Positions 15,603-23,915 of a stretch of DNA of 64,000 nucleotides are shown one piece after another. The position numbers and the translations under genes were made by a program. The first letter of the stretch is position 1. Each line of letters starts with the position of its first letter. The stretch is from an uncultured Microbacterium sp. (lineage in GTDB: Bacteria; Actinomycetota; Actinomycetes; Actinomycetales; Microbacteriaceae). Under the pieces are notes generated by a model, which did no database searches, was not told the origin of the DNA, and was given only the letters and a program-made list of their open reading frames with translations. Where the stretch lies: contig CAJYHN010000014.1 in the NCBI GenBank assembly GCA_913774665.1, forward strand, positions 1-64,000, given 5' to 3'.

Positions 15603-17531
15603 GTGACGACCAAGGCTCGCCAAGACCGCCTGCTGGCCCTGTTGCTGCGGGACGGGGAGTGGTCCACCGCGGCGTCCCTCGCCGACGCCCTCGGGGTCAC
15701 CCCGCGCAGTATCCGCTCCTATGTCACGGCGATCAACGCCCGTGTCCCCGGCGGAGCCGCCATCGAGTCGGGACCCCTCGGCTACCGCGCCGGGACCGAC
15801 GCCGCCGCAGCCCTTCGGGCCTTGACCGGAACGGATGCCGGCACCCCCCGCGACCGCCTGCACACCCTCGTCCGGCGGCTTCTGGACTCCGCCGACGGCA
15901 TCGACGTCTTCGACACGGCGGACGCCCTGCACGTGAGCGCCGCGACCCTCGAGGCGGATCTGTCACGCGTGCGGGGACTGCTCGGCGGAACCGAGCTGAC
16001 CCTCGAGCGCTCGGCATCCACCGCCCGTCTGCGTGGAACAGAGGTCGCCCAACGCCGACTGCTGTCCAAGCTCGCGCACGACGAGATGGACGCCGGACTC
16101 TTCGACCTCGATGCCCTGCGGCGCACGCTCGGCGAGCAGTCAGTGGGCGCCCGGGCGTTCGGGCCGTTCAAAGCCGAGCTCGTCGCCGAGCTCGGCGCCC
16201 TCGGCTATTACGTCAACGAGATCGGCATCGGCGACGTGGTGATGCACATCGCGATCGCCGCCGACCGCACCACGCGCGATCGGGCCCTCGGCTCCCCGGG
16301 AGGGGATTCGTCGGATGCCGCGGCCGCCGTCGTCGCGCTGCTCGACCGGCTGACGGTCAAGCACATCGGCGTGCAGCTCGGCTCGGGCGACCTGCGGCAC
16401 CTCGCGACCCTCGTGCTGACCCGCATCGTCGCCCCCGGCTCCCCGGCCGGCGACGACGTGCGCTCGCGCCTCGACCCGGCCGTCGAGGTGGCCGTCCGGC
16501 GGGTCGTCGAGAACGCGGCATCCGAGTTCCTCGTCGACATCGCCCACGACGACTTCATCCTGCGCCTCGCGCTGCACGTGCAGAACCTGCTGCACCGCTC
16601 CCGCGAGCAGGCGTGGTCGCGCAACCCGCTCACGCGGTCGCTGAAGTCGACGTACCCGATGATCTTCGAGGTCGCGGTCTACATCGCCAAGGGGCTGCAG
16701 GACGGCCTCGGCATCCCGATCCTGGACGACGAGATCGCTTACATCGCGATGCACGTCGGAGGCCGCCTCGAACGCAGCCGCCGCGCCGATCAACTGCTGA
16801 CGGCGACGATCGTGTGCCCCGGCTACTACGAGCTGCACGAACTTCTGCGTTCGAGCGTCGACCGCTCGCTCGGTCAGGCGATCGAGGTCGTGGGCGTCGA
16901 GACGCGCATCGACCCGGCGTGGGACTCGATCGAGACCGACCTGGTGCTGACGACCATCGACCCGCCGCGGCCGGGCGACCGGTTCGTGCGGATCCAGCCG
17001 TTCCTCACGGACGCCGACGTCGAGCGCGTGCAGGCCGCTGCCGGGCGTATCCGCCGCGGGCGGCGTCTGGCGCGCCTGCGGGCCGAGCTCGAACGGTACT
17101 TCGCGCCCGAGGCTTTCGTGCGGGGGCTGGATGCCGCCGACGGCGAGGCCGGCGTCATCCGACGCCTCGGCGGGATGCTCGTGGAACAGAGCGTGATCGA
17201 CGACGCCTACGTGGCTCGGGCCGTGGAGCGCGAGGCCATCTCGTCCACCGCTTTCACCGACGCGCTCGCCGTGCCCCACGCGATGGGCATGACCGCGACC
17301 CAGACCCGCATCGCCATCGGCATCGCCGACCCCTCGATCGCGTGGGGCGAGGGACGCGTGCAGGTCGTGGCGCTCGTGGCCTTCAGCGAGACCGACCGCG
17401 AGGCCTTCCAGACGGTGTTCGAGCAGTTCGTCGAGGTGTTCAGCGAGCGCGACAGCGTGCAGCGCATCGTGCGGCGGGCGGTGTCGTTCCCCGCGTTCCT
17501 CGATGAGCTGGTCGCGGTGATCGACGGCTGA
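15603..17531 (+). CDS. mtlR: MtlR-type PRD-containing transcriptional activator
   Basis: A 642-residue regulator of the mannitol operon. Domains in order: HTH_11-type winged helix (~1-60), a second Mga-like HTH (~80-155), PRD1 (~185-290, histidines H215 and H266), PRD2 (~295-395, H325 and H383), an EIIB-like domain with C405 (TIVCPGYYE), and an EIIA domain with H559 (AVPHAMG). PTS phosphorylation of these sites controls activity in family members. GTG at 15603 is chosen because GGAGG lies 7 nt upstream; the frame is open far upstream but overlaps the divergent genes. It is transcribed away from the PTS operon it presumably activates. Nothing recognisable follows it before the family B repeats. 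Confidence 0.92.
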   Translation: MTTKARQDRLLALLLRDGEWSTAASLADALGVTPRSIRSYVTAINARVPGGAAIESGPLGYRAGTDAAAALRALTGTDAGTPRDRLHTLVRRLLDSADGIDVFDTADALHVSAATLEADLSRVRGLLGGTELTLERSASTARLRGTEVAQRRLLSKLAHDEMDAGLFDLDALRRTLGEQSVGARAFGPFKAELVAELGALGYYVNEIGIGDVVMHIAIAADRTTRDRALGSPGGDSSDAAAAVVALLDRLTVKHIGVQLGSGDLRHLATLVLTRIVAPGSPAGDDVRSRLDPAVEVAVRRVVENAASEFLVDIAHDDFILRLALHVQNLLHRSREQAWSRNPLTRSLKSTYPMIFEVAVYIAKGLQDGLGIPILDDEIAYIAMHVGGRLERSRRADQLLTATIVCPGYYELHELLRSSVDRSLGQAIEVVGVETRIDPAWDSIETDLVLTTIDPPRPGDRFVRIQPFLTDADVERVQAAAGRIRRGRRLARLRAELERYFAPEAFVRGLDAADGEAGVIRRLGGMLVEQSVIDDAYVARAVEREAISSTAFTDALAVPHAMGMTATQTRIAIGIADPSIAWGEGRVQVVALVAFSETDREAFQTVFEQFVEVFSERDSVQRIVRRAVSFPAFLDELVAVIDG

Positions 17532-17582
17532 CGCGGGGCGTCCTCGCCTGGCGCAGCGTGTCCGGGGTCTTCGCAGCCGCCC

Positions 17583-17826
17583 GGGGCGTGGTTGGTGGCC
17601 CCGGGGCGTGGTTCGTGGCCCTGGGCGGGGCGGGTCGGCGTTTGTGAGTGGTTTTGGGGCGTGGTTGGTGGCCCTGGGGGTGGCGGACCGGCGTTCTCAG
17701 CGGTTCTGGGGCGTGGTTGGTGGCCGTGGGCGCGGCGGGTCGGCCTTCTGGGCGGTTCTGGGGCGTGGTTGGTGGCCCCGGGGCGTGGTTCGTGGCCCTG
17801 GGGCCGGGTTGGTCGCCCTGAGGGGC
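17583..17826 (+). repeat. Family B repeat array, left flank
   Basis: Copies of GGGGCGTGGTTGGTGGCC begin at 17583, 17603, 17656, 17708, 17760 and 17780, plus a decayed copy near 17801. The spacing is 20, 53, 52, 52 and 20 bp, so the core is a ~52-bp tandem unit with an internal 20-bp half-unit. The interval 17532-17989 shows no gene. The array lies just downstream of the second nuclease gene. Confidence 0.8.
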
Positions 17827-17989
17827 TGCCCCGACGCCGGGGGGTGACGGAGCGATGTCGCGCCGCGGCGGACAGCTTGGCGACGTCTCCGTGAGGTCGC
17901 ACGCTGGGGCGGCTGCGCGTTCCCGGCCGCGGCCGACTCGAGATTCGTCGCTGAACCGCGGACTGGGCGTGCCCGTCACGCGGCGGAAT

Positions 17990-18955
17990 TCATGAACGCG
18001 GTCCGGGGCGTACGCCGAAGGCAGCAAGACGGCGGCCGAGAGCGGCAGCGTCGCTGATGTGCTCCCATCCCCATCGCACGACGTTGCGCCCGGTGGTGCC
18101 GCGAATCCAGTCCTCCCGCCGCTTCTCTGCTTCGACGATCTCGCGAGACGAGCGTCCGGATGCGTCTGCGAGCTCGCGGTACTTCACCTTGCCGTCGAAT
18201 TCTCCCCATGCATCCGCTTCATCGAGGCCGAAGTCGAGCCAGTAGGCCTTGCCCCGCGGCCCCTCGACGGCAACCTGCAGTGACGGCGAGGCGAAGCCCA
18301 GCTCGTCGAGTCGGATTCGGCTGATGCTCTCTCCCGGGCGCTGCGCCCGTCCGTCCGCGAACCCGAGAACGCGGCGTCCGCGGCCGCGCCCGCGCGGAGA
18401 GACATCGAGAGCGTCGAGCGCGGAGGCGCGAAACGTTTCAGCCTTGACCAGGTCGTAGGAACCGGGCGATGTCCATGCGATGGCGCGCAGAGCGGCGTCG
18501 GCCGCGGAGACGGCTGATTCACGCGATTCCCATCTCGCCACATCGGCGATGGTCCGAGTGAGGGACGTACACGCGATCCCGCTGATCTCGGTGATCTCAT
18601 CGTCGCTGAGGCTCCCGCGGTGCCGAACGACATCTGAAGCAGCGCCCGGTCGATTCTCGGGCGAGTAGACGTGGAGTCGCCCATCATCTGCGATCAGCGG
18701 GAGTCCATGGAGGGCCGCAGCAGTGCGACCCGCGAAGATCGGGCGCGAGCTGGCAAGGGCAGCGTAGGAGCGTGCTCGAACGACTACCTGCTCCTCGATC
18801 TTGAGATCCTGCACTTCAGAGGCGCGCGCGAACACACCGCGCCGCACAGCGATGAGTTGGCCCGCCTTCAGCGCGCGAGCGATCTGGCGGGAGTCCCATC
18901 CCAGATCCTCGAGGTCGCCACGACGACGCAGAGGAATGACGAATCCATTCGACAT
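17990..18955 (-). CDS. AbiEi-like winged helix / Vsr-like nuclease protein (second)
   Basis: A 321-residue protein with the same two-part layout as the one at 7.5-8.3 kb but little sequence identity by eye. Residues ~10-45 (DLEDLGWDSRQIARALK to VRRGVF) look like the AbiEi-type winged helix. The middle ~60-190 resembles the AbiEi-like central region. The C-terminus carries E209 (GESISRIRL), D241 (YWLDFGL), E252 and K256 (GEFDGKVKY) and R280/D282, a good PD-(D/E)XK pattern. The start at 18955 follows CACGAT by 6 nt. No toxin, methylase or transposase is adjacent. It is bracketed by family B repeats in inverted orientation. Role unknown. Confidence 0.72.
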   Translation of the reverse strand: MSNGFVIPLRRRGDLEDLGWDSRQIARALKAGQLIAVRRGVFARASEVQDLKIEEQVVVRARSYAALASSRPIFAGRTAAALHGLPLIADDGRLHVYSPENRPGAASDVVRHRGSLSDDEITEISGIACTSLTRTIADVARWESRESAVSAADAALRAIAWTSPGSYDLVKAETFRASALDALDVSPRGRGRGRRVLGFADGRAQRPGESISRIRLDELGFASPSLQVAVEGPRGKAYWLDFGLDEADAWGEFDGKVKYRELADASGRSSREIVEAEKRREDWIRGTTGRNVVRWGWEHISDAAALGRRLAAFGVRPGPRS

Positions 18956-18961
18956 GGCTTG

Positions 18962-18967
18962 ATCGTG
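18962..18967 (-). promoter_or_regulatory. Leaderless -10 box of the family B nuclease gene
   Basis: CACGAT on the minus strand is 6 nt before the ATG at 18955. It decides this start over an open frame reaching 19120. Confidence 0.45.
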
Positions 18968-19120
18968 GCGGCCGTAAGCGCCCTTCCACAGGCGGGAACG
19001 CCCCGACGGGGGACAGAGGGCGCAAAGCCGTCGCTGGGGAGGAACGGTGCACGCCATGGAGGCCTTCTCCCAAGGGGCGCGCGGCCGCGGGGCCCGGGGC
19101 GGGTTGACCTGCTCATCCAT

Positions 19121-19172
19121 GGCCCCGGGGCCACAGGTCGCGCCCCGGGGCCACGAACGGCGCCCCGAACCG
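19121..19172 (-). repeat. Family B repeat unit, right flank copy 1
   Basis: A 52-bp unit that, read on the minus strand, starts CGGTTCGGGGCG and contains GTTCGTGGCCCCGGGGCG, as in the left array. Its orientation is opposite to the left array. Confidence 0.7.
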
Positions 19173-19197
19173 GGGGCGAGCCGCCCCCCTTAGGGGT

Positions 19198-19245
19198 CGA
19201 CACGTCTCACCGCGACGCCACCGACACGTCTCACCGCGATGCCAC
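19198..19245 (+). repeat. 24-bp tandem repeat
   Basis: Two tandem copies (19198-19221 and 19222-19245) starting CGACACGTCTCACCGCGA differ at one base; a third partial copy follows as CGGCACGTC. They lie between the two right-flank family B units. No gene is seen in 18956-19382. Confidence 0.75.
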
Positions 19246-19317
19246 CGGCACGTCGGCAGCCCGTGTCTCGATAATGCTCGCGGCCCCCACCCGGAGGTGC
19301 ATTGGGTCCTCGTTGAC

Positions 19318-19369
19318 GGCCCCGGGGCCATCATTCACGCCCCGGGGCCACGGTTCCCGCCCCAAACCG
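19318..19369 (-). repeat. Family B repeat unit, right flank copy 2
   Basis: A 52-bp unit that on the minus strand starts CGGTTTGGGGCG and contains GTGGCCCCGGGGCGTG, matching the left array at 17755-17800 in inverse orientation. It ends 13 bp before the stop of the phosphosugar mutase gene. Confidence 0.7.
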
Positions 19370-19382
19370 CGAAAACGCGGCG

Positions 19383-21092
19383 TCAGCGCACCGACGCCAG
19401 CAGCTCCTCCGCGCCGGAGCGCAGCGCGGTCAGGCGGCGGCGGGCCTTCTTCGCCGATGAGCCGCGCACGTCGAGGTAGAGCTTGAGCTTGGGCTCGGTG
19501 CCGCTGGGGCGCACGATGAGGCGCGAGCCGTCGTCGAGCCAGAGCCGCAGCACGTCGCCCGGGGGCAGCCCGTCGACGCCGCGCAGCAGGTCGTCGATGC
19601 GCGCCACCGCGACCTCGCCCACCGCGGCGGGAGGCTGGGCGCGCAGGGCGGCCATGATCCCGGCGATCTCGCTGACGTCGCTCACGCGCACCGAGATCTG
19701 GTCGCTGGCGAACGCGCCGAACGTCTCGCGGAACTCCTGCAGCAGGTCGGCCACGGTCCGGCCCTGGGCGCGGGCCTCGGATGCCATGCCCAGAAGAGCC
19801 ACGGCGGCCGAGATCCCGTCCTTGTCGCGCACGGTGGTCGGGTTGACGAGGTAGCCGAGGGCCTCCTCGAAGCCGAACACGATTCCGGGGGCCCTCGAGA
19901 TCCACTTGAACCCCGTGAGGGTGGAGTGGAAGTCGAGACCGTAATGCTCGGCGACGGCCTGGAGTCCGGGCGACGACACCAGAGAGCAGGCGAGGGATGC
20001 CGGCACCCCGGCGTCTCCGCGTGGGTCACCGGAGGCGTCGCCCGCGGGGGAGGTGCCCGCGAGACGAGCCGCACGCCACCCCAGCAGCAGTCCGATCTCG
20101 TTGCCGGTCAGCCGACGCCACCCGCCCTCGGCGTCGGCGTCGGGGATCGCGACGGCTAGGCGATCGGCATCCGGATCGTTGGCGATGACGAGCTCGGCGT
20201 CCACGGCGCGCGCCGTCTCGAACGAGAGGTCCATGGCCCCGGGCTCTTCGGGGTTGGGGAACGCGACGGTCGGGAAGCGCCCGTCGGGGTGGATCTGCGC
20301 CTCGACGACCGTGGGGCGGGGGTATCCGGCCTCGGCCAGCACGGCCGAGACGGTCTCCCAACCGACGCCGTGCATCGCGGTGTAGACCCAGTTCAGGCCC
20401 TCGGCTCCCGCCGGGGCGGGCGCCACCGCTGCGGTCGCGGAGACGTACGCCTCGACGACCGATTCGGGGGCGTTGGCGTAGCCGACCGAGCGGGGGAGGG
20501 TGGTGATGTTGCCCTCGTCGGCGATCCGCTGGATGTGGGCCGCGATCTCGGCATCTGCGGGCGAGACGATCTGCGCCCCCTCGTCGTCGCCGCCGAGGTA
20601 GACCTTGTAGCCGTTGTCGTCGGGCGGGTTGTGACTCGCGGTGACCATGACGCCCGCGTCGGCGCCGAGGTGGCGCACGGCGAACGCCAGCACGGGGGTC
20701 GGCAGCAAGCGGGGGAGGAGAATCGCGTTCAGCCCCGCCCCGGCGAAGATCTCGACCGAGTCGCGCGCGAACACGTCGGAGTTGCGGCGTCCGTCGTACC
20801 CCACGACGACCGTCGGCGTCGTGCCGCCCGAGCGCTCGAGCAGGTACGCCGCGAACCCGGCCGCCGCCTGGGCGACGAGCACGCGGTTCATGCGGTTGGA
20901 GCCGGCGCCGAGGGTTCCGCGCAGGCCCGCGGTGCCGAAGGCCAGCCGCGTCGAGAAGCGATCCTCGAGGTCGGCCGCCGCCTCCGTATCGCCGTCCTCG
21001 ACGCGCGCGAGCAGCTCCGACAGTTCGTCGCGGGTCACGGCATCCGGATCCTGGGCGAGCCAGGCGCCGGCCGCGTCGACGTAGGCGCTCAC
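19383..21092 (-). CDS. Phosphosugar mutase (phosphoglucomutase/phosphomannomutase family)
   Basis: An alpha-D-phosphohexomutase of 569 residues, the long PgcA/PmmB-like type. The phosphoserine loop is TASHNPPDDNGYKVY, the metal loop region is NDPDADRLAVA, and the C-terminal phosphate-binding loop reads RPSGTEPKLKLY. GTG at 21092 overlaps the PNP stop by 4 bp. Coupling to a nucleoside phosphorylase suggests it may act as a phosphopentomutase, turning ribose-1-phosphate into ribose-5-phosphate, but hexose activity cannot be excluded. The open frame continues to 21515 only inside the neighbour. Confidence 0.9.
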   Translation of the reverse strand: MSAYVDAAGAWLAQDPDAVTRDELSELLARVEDGDTEAAADLEDRFSTRLAFGTAGLRGTLGAGSNRMNRVLVAQAAAGFAAYLLERSGGTTPTVVVGYDGRRNSDVFARDSVEIFAGAGLNAILLPRLLPTPVLAFAVRHLGADAGVMVTASHNPPDDNGYKVYLGGDDEGAQIVSPADAEIAAHIQRIADEGNITTLPRSVGYANAPESVVEAYVSATAAVAPAPAGAEGLNWVYTAMHGVGWETVSAVLAEAGYPRPTVVEAQIHPDGRFPTVAFPNPEEPGAMDLSFETARAVDAELVIANDPDADRLAVAIPDADAEGGWRRLTGNEIGLLLGWRAARLAGTSPAGDASGDPRGDAGVPASLACSLVSSPGLQAVAEHYGLDFHSTLTGFKWISRAPGIVFGFEEALGYLVNPTTVRDKDGISAAVALLGMASEARAQGRTVADLLQEFRETFGAFASDQISVRVSDVSEIAGIMAALRAQPPAAVGEVAVARIDDLLRGVDGLPPGDVLRLWLDDGSRLIVRPSGTEPKLKLYLDVRGSSAKKARRRLTALRSGAEELLASVR

Positions 21093-21922
21093 AAGGCGCC
21101 GATCACGCGGGCCAGCAGCGCGGAGATGACGGGCTCGGCCTCGCGGCCGGCCTCGAGCACTTCCTCGTGGCTGAGGGGCGTCTGCTGGATGCCGGCGGCC
21201 AGGTTCGTGATGAGCGAGAAGCCCAGGATCTCCATGCCGGCCTGGCGAGCGGCGATCGCCTCGAGGGCCGTCGACATGCCGACGATGTGGCCGCCGATGG
21301 TCTTGGCCATCTGCACCTCGGCGGGCGTCTCGTAGTGCGGCCCGCGGAACTGCGTGTACACGCCCTCGTCGAGCGAGGGGTCGATCGAGCGGGCGACGTC
21401 GCGCAGGCGCTTCGAGTACAGGTCGGTGAGGTCGATGAAGGTCGCGCCCTCGAGGGGCGAGTCGGCCGTGAGGTTGATGTGGTCGCTGATGAGCACGGGC
21501 TGGCCGGGCTTCCACGTCCCTCGGATGCCGCCGGCGCCGTTGGTGAGGATCATCGTCGTCGCACCCGTCGCGGCCGCGGTGCGCACGCTGTGCACGACCC
21601 GGCGCACGCCGTGGCCCTCGTAGTAGTGCGTGCGGGCGCCGATGACGAGGACGTTCTTGCCGCCAGGGGTGCGGACGCTGCGCAGAGTGCCGACGTGGCC
21701 CTCGAGGGCGGGCTTGCTGAAGCCGGTGACCTCGGTCGCGGGGAACGACGCCGTCTCCTCGCCGATGAGCTCGGCGGCGCGTCCCCAGCCCGACCCGAGG
21801 GTCACGGCGATGTCGTGGTGCTCGACGCCGGAGAGGCGGGCGATGTCGGCCGCCGCGGTCCGGGCGACCTCGAAGGGGTCGACGGCCGGGTCGTCGAGCG
21901 GGTGAGATGTGCTGTTGGACAT
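21089..21922 (-). CDS. punA: Purine nucleoside phosphorylase
   Basis: Phosphorolysis of inosine and guanosine (and deoxy forms) to base and pentose-1-phosphate. The 277 residues fit the trimeric PNP class. Visible motifs are the phosphate loop LGSGWG (42-47), HYYEGHG, the purine-site region TNGAGGI, and FRGPHYETPAE. It uses the product of add and shares an operon with the mutase. The ATG has a leaderless TAGAGT box 6 nt upstream. Confidence 0.95.
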   Translation of the reverse strand: MSNSTSHPLDDPAVDPFEVARTAAADIARLSGVEHHDIAVTLGSGWGRAAELIGEETASFPATEVTGFSKPALEGHVGTLRSVRTPGGKNVLVIGARTHYYEGHGVRRVVHSVRTAAATGATTMILTNGAGGIRGTWKPGQPVLISDHINLTADSPLEGATFIDLTDLYSKRLRDVARSIDPSLDEGVYTQFRGPHYETPAEVQMAKTIGGHIVGMSTALEAIAARQAGMEILGFSLITNLAAGIQQTPLSHEEVLEAGREAEPVISALLARVIGAL

Positions 21923-21928
21923 TCCCCC

Positions 21929-21934
21929 ACTCTA
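21929..21934 (-). promoter_or_regulatory. Leaderless -10 box of punA
   Basis: TAGAGT on the minus strand is 6 nt upstream of ATG 21922. It drives punA and the mutase, divergent from lpdA. Confidence 0.6.
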
Positions 21935-22026
21935 GAAACTGCGGGGCCCGCGGGCCAGACGGCGCACCTCGACGCCCAGCGTGTCGTGCCCAGCTGGGTG
22001 TCGCATCGGCATCCGCCCAGCGCTGA

Positions 22027-22032
22027 CAGAAT
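22027..22032 (+). promoter_or_regulatory. Leaderless -10 box of the lpdA-type gene
   Basis: CAGAAT is followed by 7 nt and the ATG at 22040. It overlaps an earlier in-frame ATG at 22031, which is therefore unlikely to be the start. Confidence 0.55.
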
Positions 22033-22039
22033 GGATGCC

Positions 22040-23491
22040 ATGGTGCAGAGCTTCGAGCGCAAGCAGTCCGTCGCGATCGTCGGCGGCGGCCCCGGCGGAT
22101 ACGAGGCGGCCCTCTCCGCCGCTCAGCTCGGCGCCGACGTCACCCTCGTCGAGCGCGCGGGCGTGGGCGGTTCGGCCGTCATCACCGACGTCGTGCCCTC
22201 GAAGACCCTCATCGCCACCGCCGACGCGGCCGTCGCGATCCGCAACGCCAGCAGCCTCGGTGTGCAGCTGTTCGCGAAAGACGATCGCGGCAAGCCGCTG
22301 ACCCCCGAGGTCGCCATCAACCTCGCCGCCGTCAATCAGCGTCTGCTCTCGCTCGCCCGGCAGCAGTCCGATGACATGCGTTCGTCGCTGCTCGAGGCGG
22401 GCGTGCGCATCATCTCGGGTCACGGCCGCCTCGACGGCAACGGCGCCGTGGTGGTGTCCACCGAGGCCGGCGGCACCGACTTCGACCGCATCGAGGCCGA
22501 GACCCTCGTCGTCTCGGTCGGAGCATCGCCGCGCGAGCTGCCGTCCGCGAAGCCCGACGGCGAGCGCATCCTCACCTGGACGCAGCTCTACAACATGAAG
22601 TCCGTGCCCTCCCACCTCATCGTGGTCGGCTCGGGCGTCACCGGCGCCGAGTTCGCCTCGGCGTACATGAACCTCGGTGCCAAGGTCACGCTCGTCTCGA
22701 GCCGCGATCAGGTGCTGCCCGGGGAGGATCAGGATGCCGCGGCCGTCCTCGAGCGCGTCTTCCAGCGCGGCGGCATGACCCTTTTGGCGAAGGCGCGGGC
22801 CGACTCGGTCGTCAACACCGGCGAGGGCGTCACCGTCACCCTGTCGGACGGCCGCACCATCGAGGGCAGCCACTGCCTGATGGCGGTCGGGTCGATCCCC
22901 AACACCGCCGGCATCGGGCTCGAGCAGGCGGGGGTGCAGATGACGGCATCCGGTCACATCCGCGTCAACCGCGTCGCGCGCACGTCCGTGCCCAACATCT
23001 ACGCCGCGGGCGACTGCACGAACTTCTACCCCCTGGCATCCGTCGCCTCGATGCAGGGGCGTCAGGCGATCTTCCACGCGCTCGGCGACATCGTGATCCC
23101 GCTCGAGACGCGCCGCATCACGGCCAACATCTTCACGGCGCCCGAGATCGCGACCGTCGGTTTCAGCGAGCAGGACGTCACCGAGGGCCGCATCGCCGGA
23201 AAGGTGCGCAAGCTCCCGCTCTCGGCGAACCCCCGCGCCAAGATGCAGGGCATCACCGACGGCTTCGTCAAGCTCATCGCCCGCGAGGGCAGCGGCACGG
23301 TCATGGGCGGTGTCATCGTCGGCCCGAAGGCGTCCGAGCTGATCTACCCGATCGCGATCGCCGTCGAGCGCCGCCTCACCGTCGACCAGGTCGCCCGAGT
23401 GTTCGCGGTGTACCCCTCGCTGACCTCGAGCATCACCGACGCCGCGCGGGCCATGCACATCGTCGACCGTGACGACCCCGGCGAGGACTGA
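22040..23491 (+). CDS. lpdA: NAD(P)H-quinone dehydrogenase, LpdA type
   Basis: A flavoprotein of the pyridine nucleotide-disulphide oxidoreductase family, 483 residues. FAD-binding GGGPGG lies at 15-20, the NAD(P)-binding GSGVTG near 198, the second FAD motif near YAAGDCT, and a C-terminal dimerisation domain. The redox-active CxxxxC of lipoamide dehydrogenases is absent: residues 43-55 read GGSAVITDVVPSK. This matches the mycobacterial Rv3303c (LpdA) type, which reduces quinones rather than lipoamide. It is monocistronic, divergent from punA. Confidence 0.9.
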   Translation: MVQSFERKQSVAIVGGGPGGYEAALSAAQLGADVTLVERAGVGGSAVITDVVPSKTLIATADAAVAIRNASSLGVQLFAKDDRGKPLTPEVAINLAAVNQRLLSLARQQSDDMRSSLLEAGVRIISGHGRLDGNGAVVVSTEAGGTDFDRIEAETLVVSVGASPRELPSAKPDGERILTWTQLYNMKSVPSHLIVVGSGVTGAEFASAYMNLGAKVTLVSSRDQVLPGEDQDAAAVLERVFQRGGMTLLAKARADSVVNTGEGVTVTLSDGRTIEGSHCLMAVGSIPNTAGIGLEQAGVQMTASGHIRVNRVARTSVPNIYAAGDCTNFYPLASVASMQGRQAIFHALGDIVIPLETRRITANIFTAPEIATVGFSEQDVTEGRIAGKVRKLPLSANPRAKMQGITDGFVKLIAREGSGTVMGGVIVGPKASELIYPIAIAVERRLTVDQVARVFAVYPSLTSSITDAARAMHIVDRDDPGED

Positions 23492-23522
23492 GCCCTCCCG
23501 GATGCCGCGGCTCCCGGCATCC

Positions 23523-23576
23523 GTGCTCCGGCGTCTGTGCTCCGGCGTCTGTGCTCCGGCGTCCGTGCTCCGGCGG
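23523..23576 (+). repeat. 14-bp tandem repeat
   Basis: Four tandem copies of GTGCTCCGGCGTCT-like units start at 23523, 23537, 23551 and 23565, 30 bp after the lpdA stop. Confidence 0.85.
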
Positions 23577-23610
23577 TGGCGTGCCTGCGCCGGTGCGCGC
23601 CCCCTCCGTC

Positions 23611-23679
23611 GCGATAAACGTCGTTCCTCTCGAGGAACGCGGTGTCGTGGCGTGTCTCGCTCGGGATGCCGTTTATCGC
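23611..23679 (+). repeat. Family C palindromic element, copy 1
   Basis: A 69-bp element with perfect 10-bp terminal inverted repeats GCGATAAACG and CGTTTATCGC. It has an internal hairpin GTTCCT-CTCG-AGGAAC (23623-23638) and the core GTGTCTCGCTCGGGATGCC. Confidence 0.85.
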
Positions 23680-23794
23680 TGCTTCCCCGCCTCGCTGTCT
23701 CGCCGCTTCTTCGCCCGGGTGCGCTCTGCGGGACGCCGACCTTTCCCGCTCTCCGGCCGACGGCCTGGAGGCGCCGGCGTGCGCCCTGTCGCAC

Positions 23795-23863
23795 GCGATA
23801 AACGCCGTTCCTGTCGAGGAACGCGACGTCGTGGCGTGTCTCGCTCGGGATGCCGTTTATCGC
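23795..23863 (+). repeat. Family C palindromic element, copy 2
   Basis: The second 69-bp copy, in direct orientation 184 bp from the first. Differences fall mainly in the internal hairpin loop (CTCG to GTCG) and the stretch after it, while the stems are kept. The rest of 23492-23963 holds no recognisable gene. Confidence 0.85.
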
Positions 23864-23915
23864 GGCTTCCCCGCCTCCCCGGGTCCTCCCCGGGCTCGCC
23901 CCGCCCCGAACGACG

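Noticed and set aside
17583-17826. CRISPR-like array
   Set aside because: The repeats are not separated by unique spacers of constant length; the whole 52-bp unit is repeated, and no cas genes are present.
22040-23491. Dihydrolipoamide dehydrogenase
   Set aside because: The active-site disulphide motif is missing.
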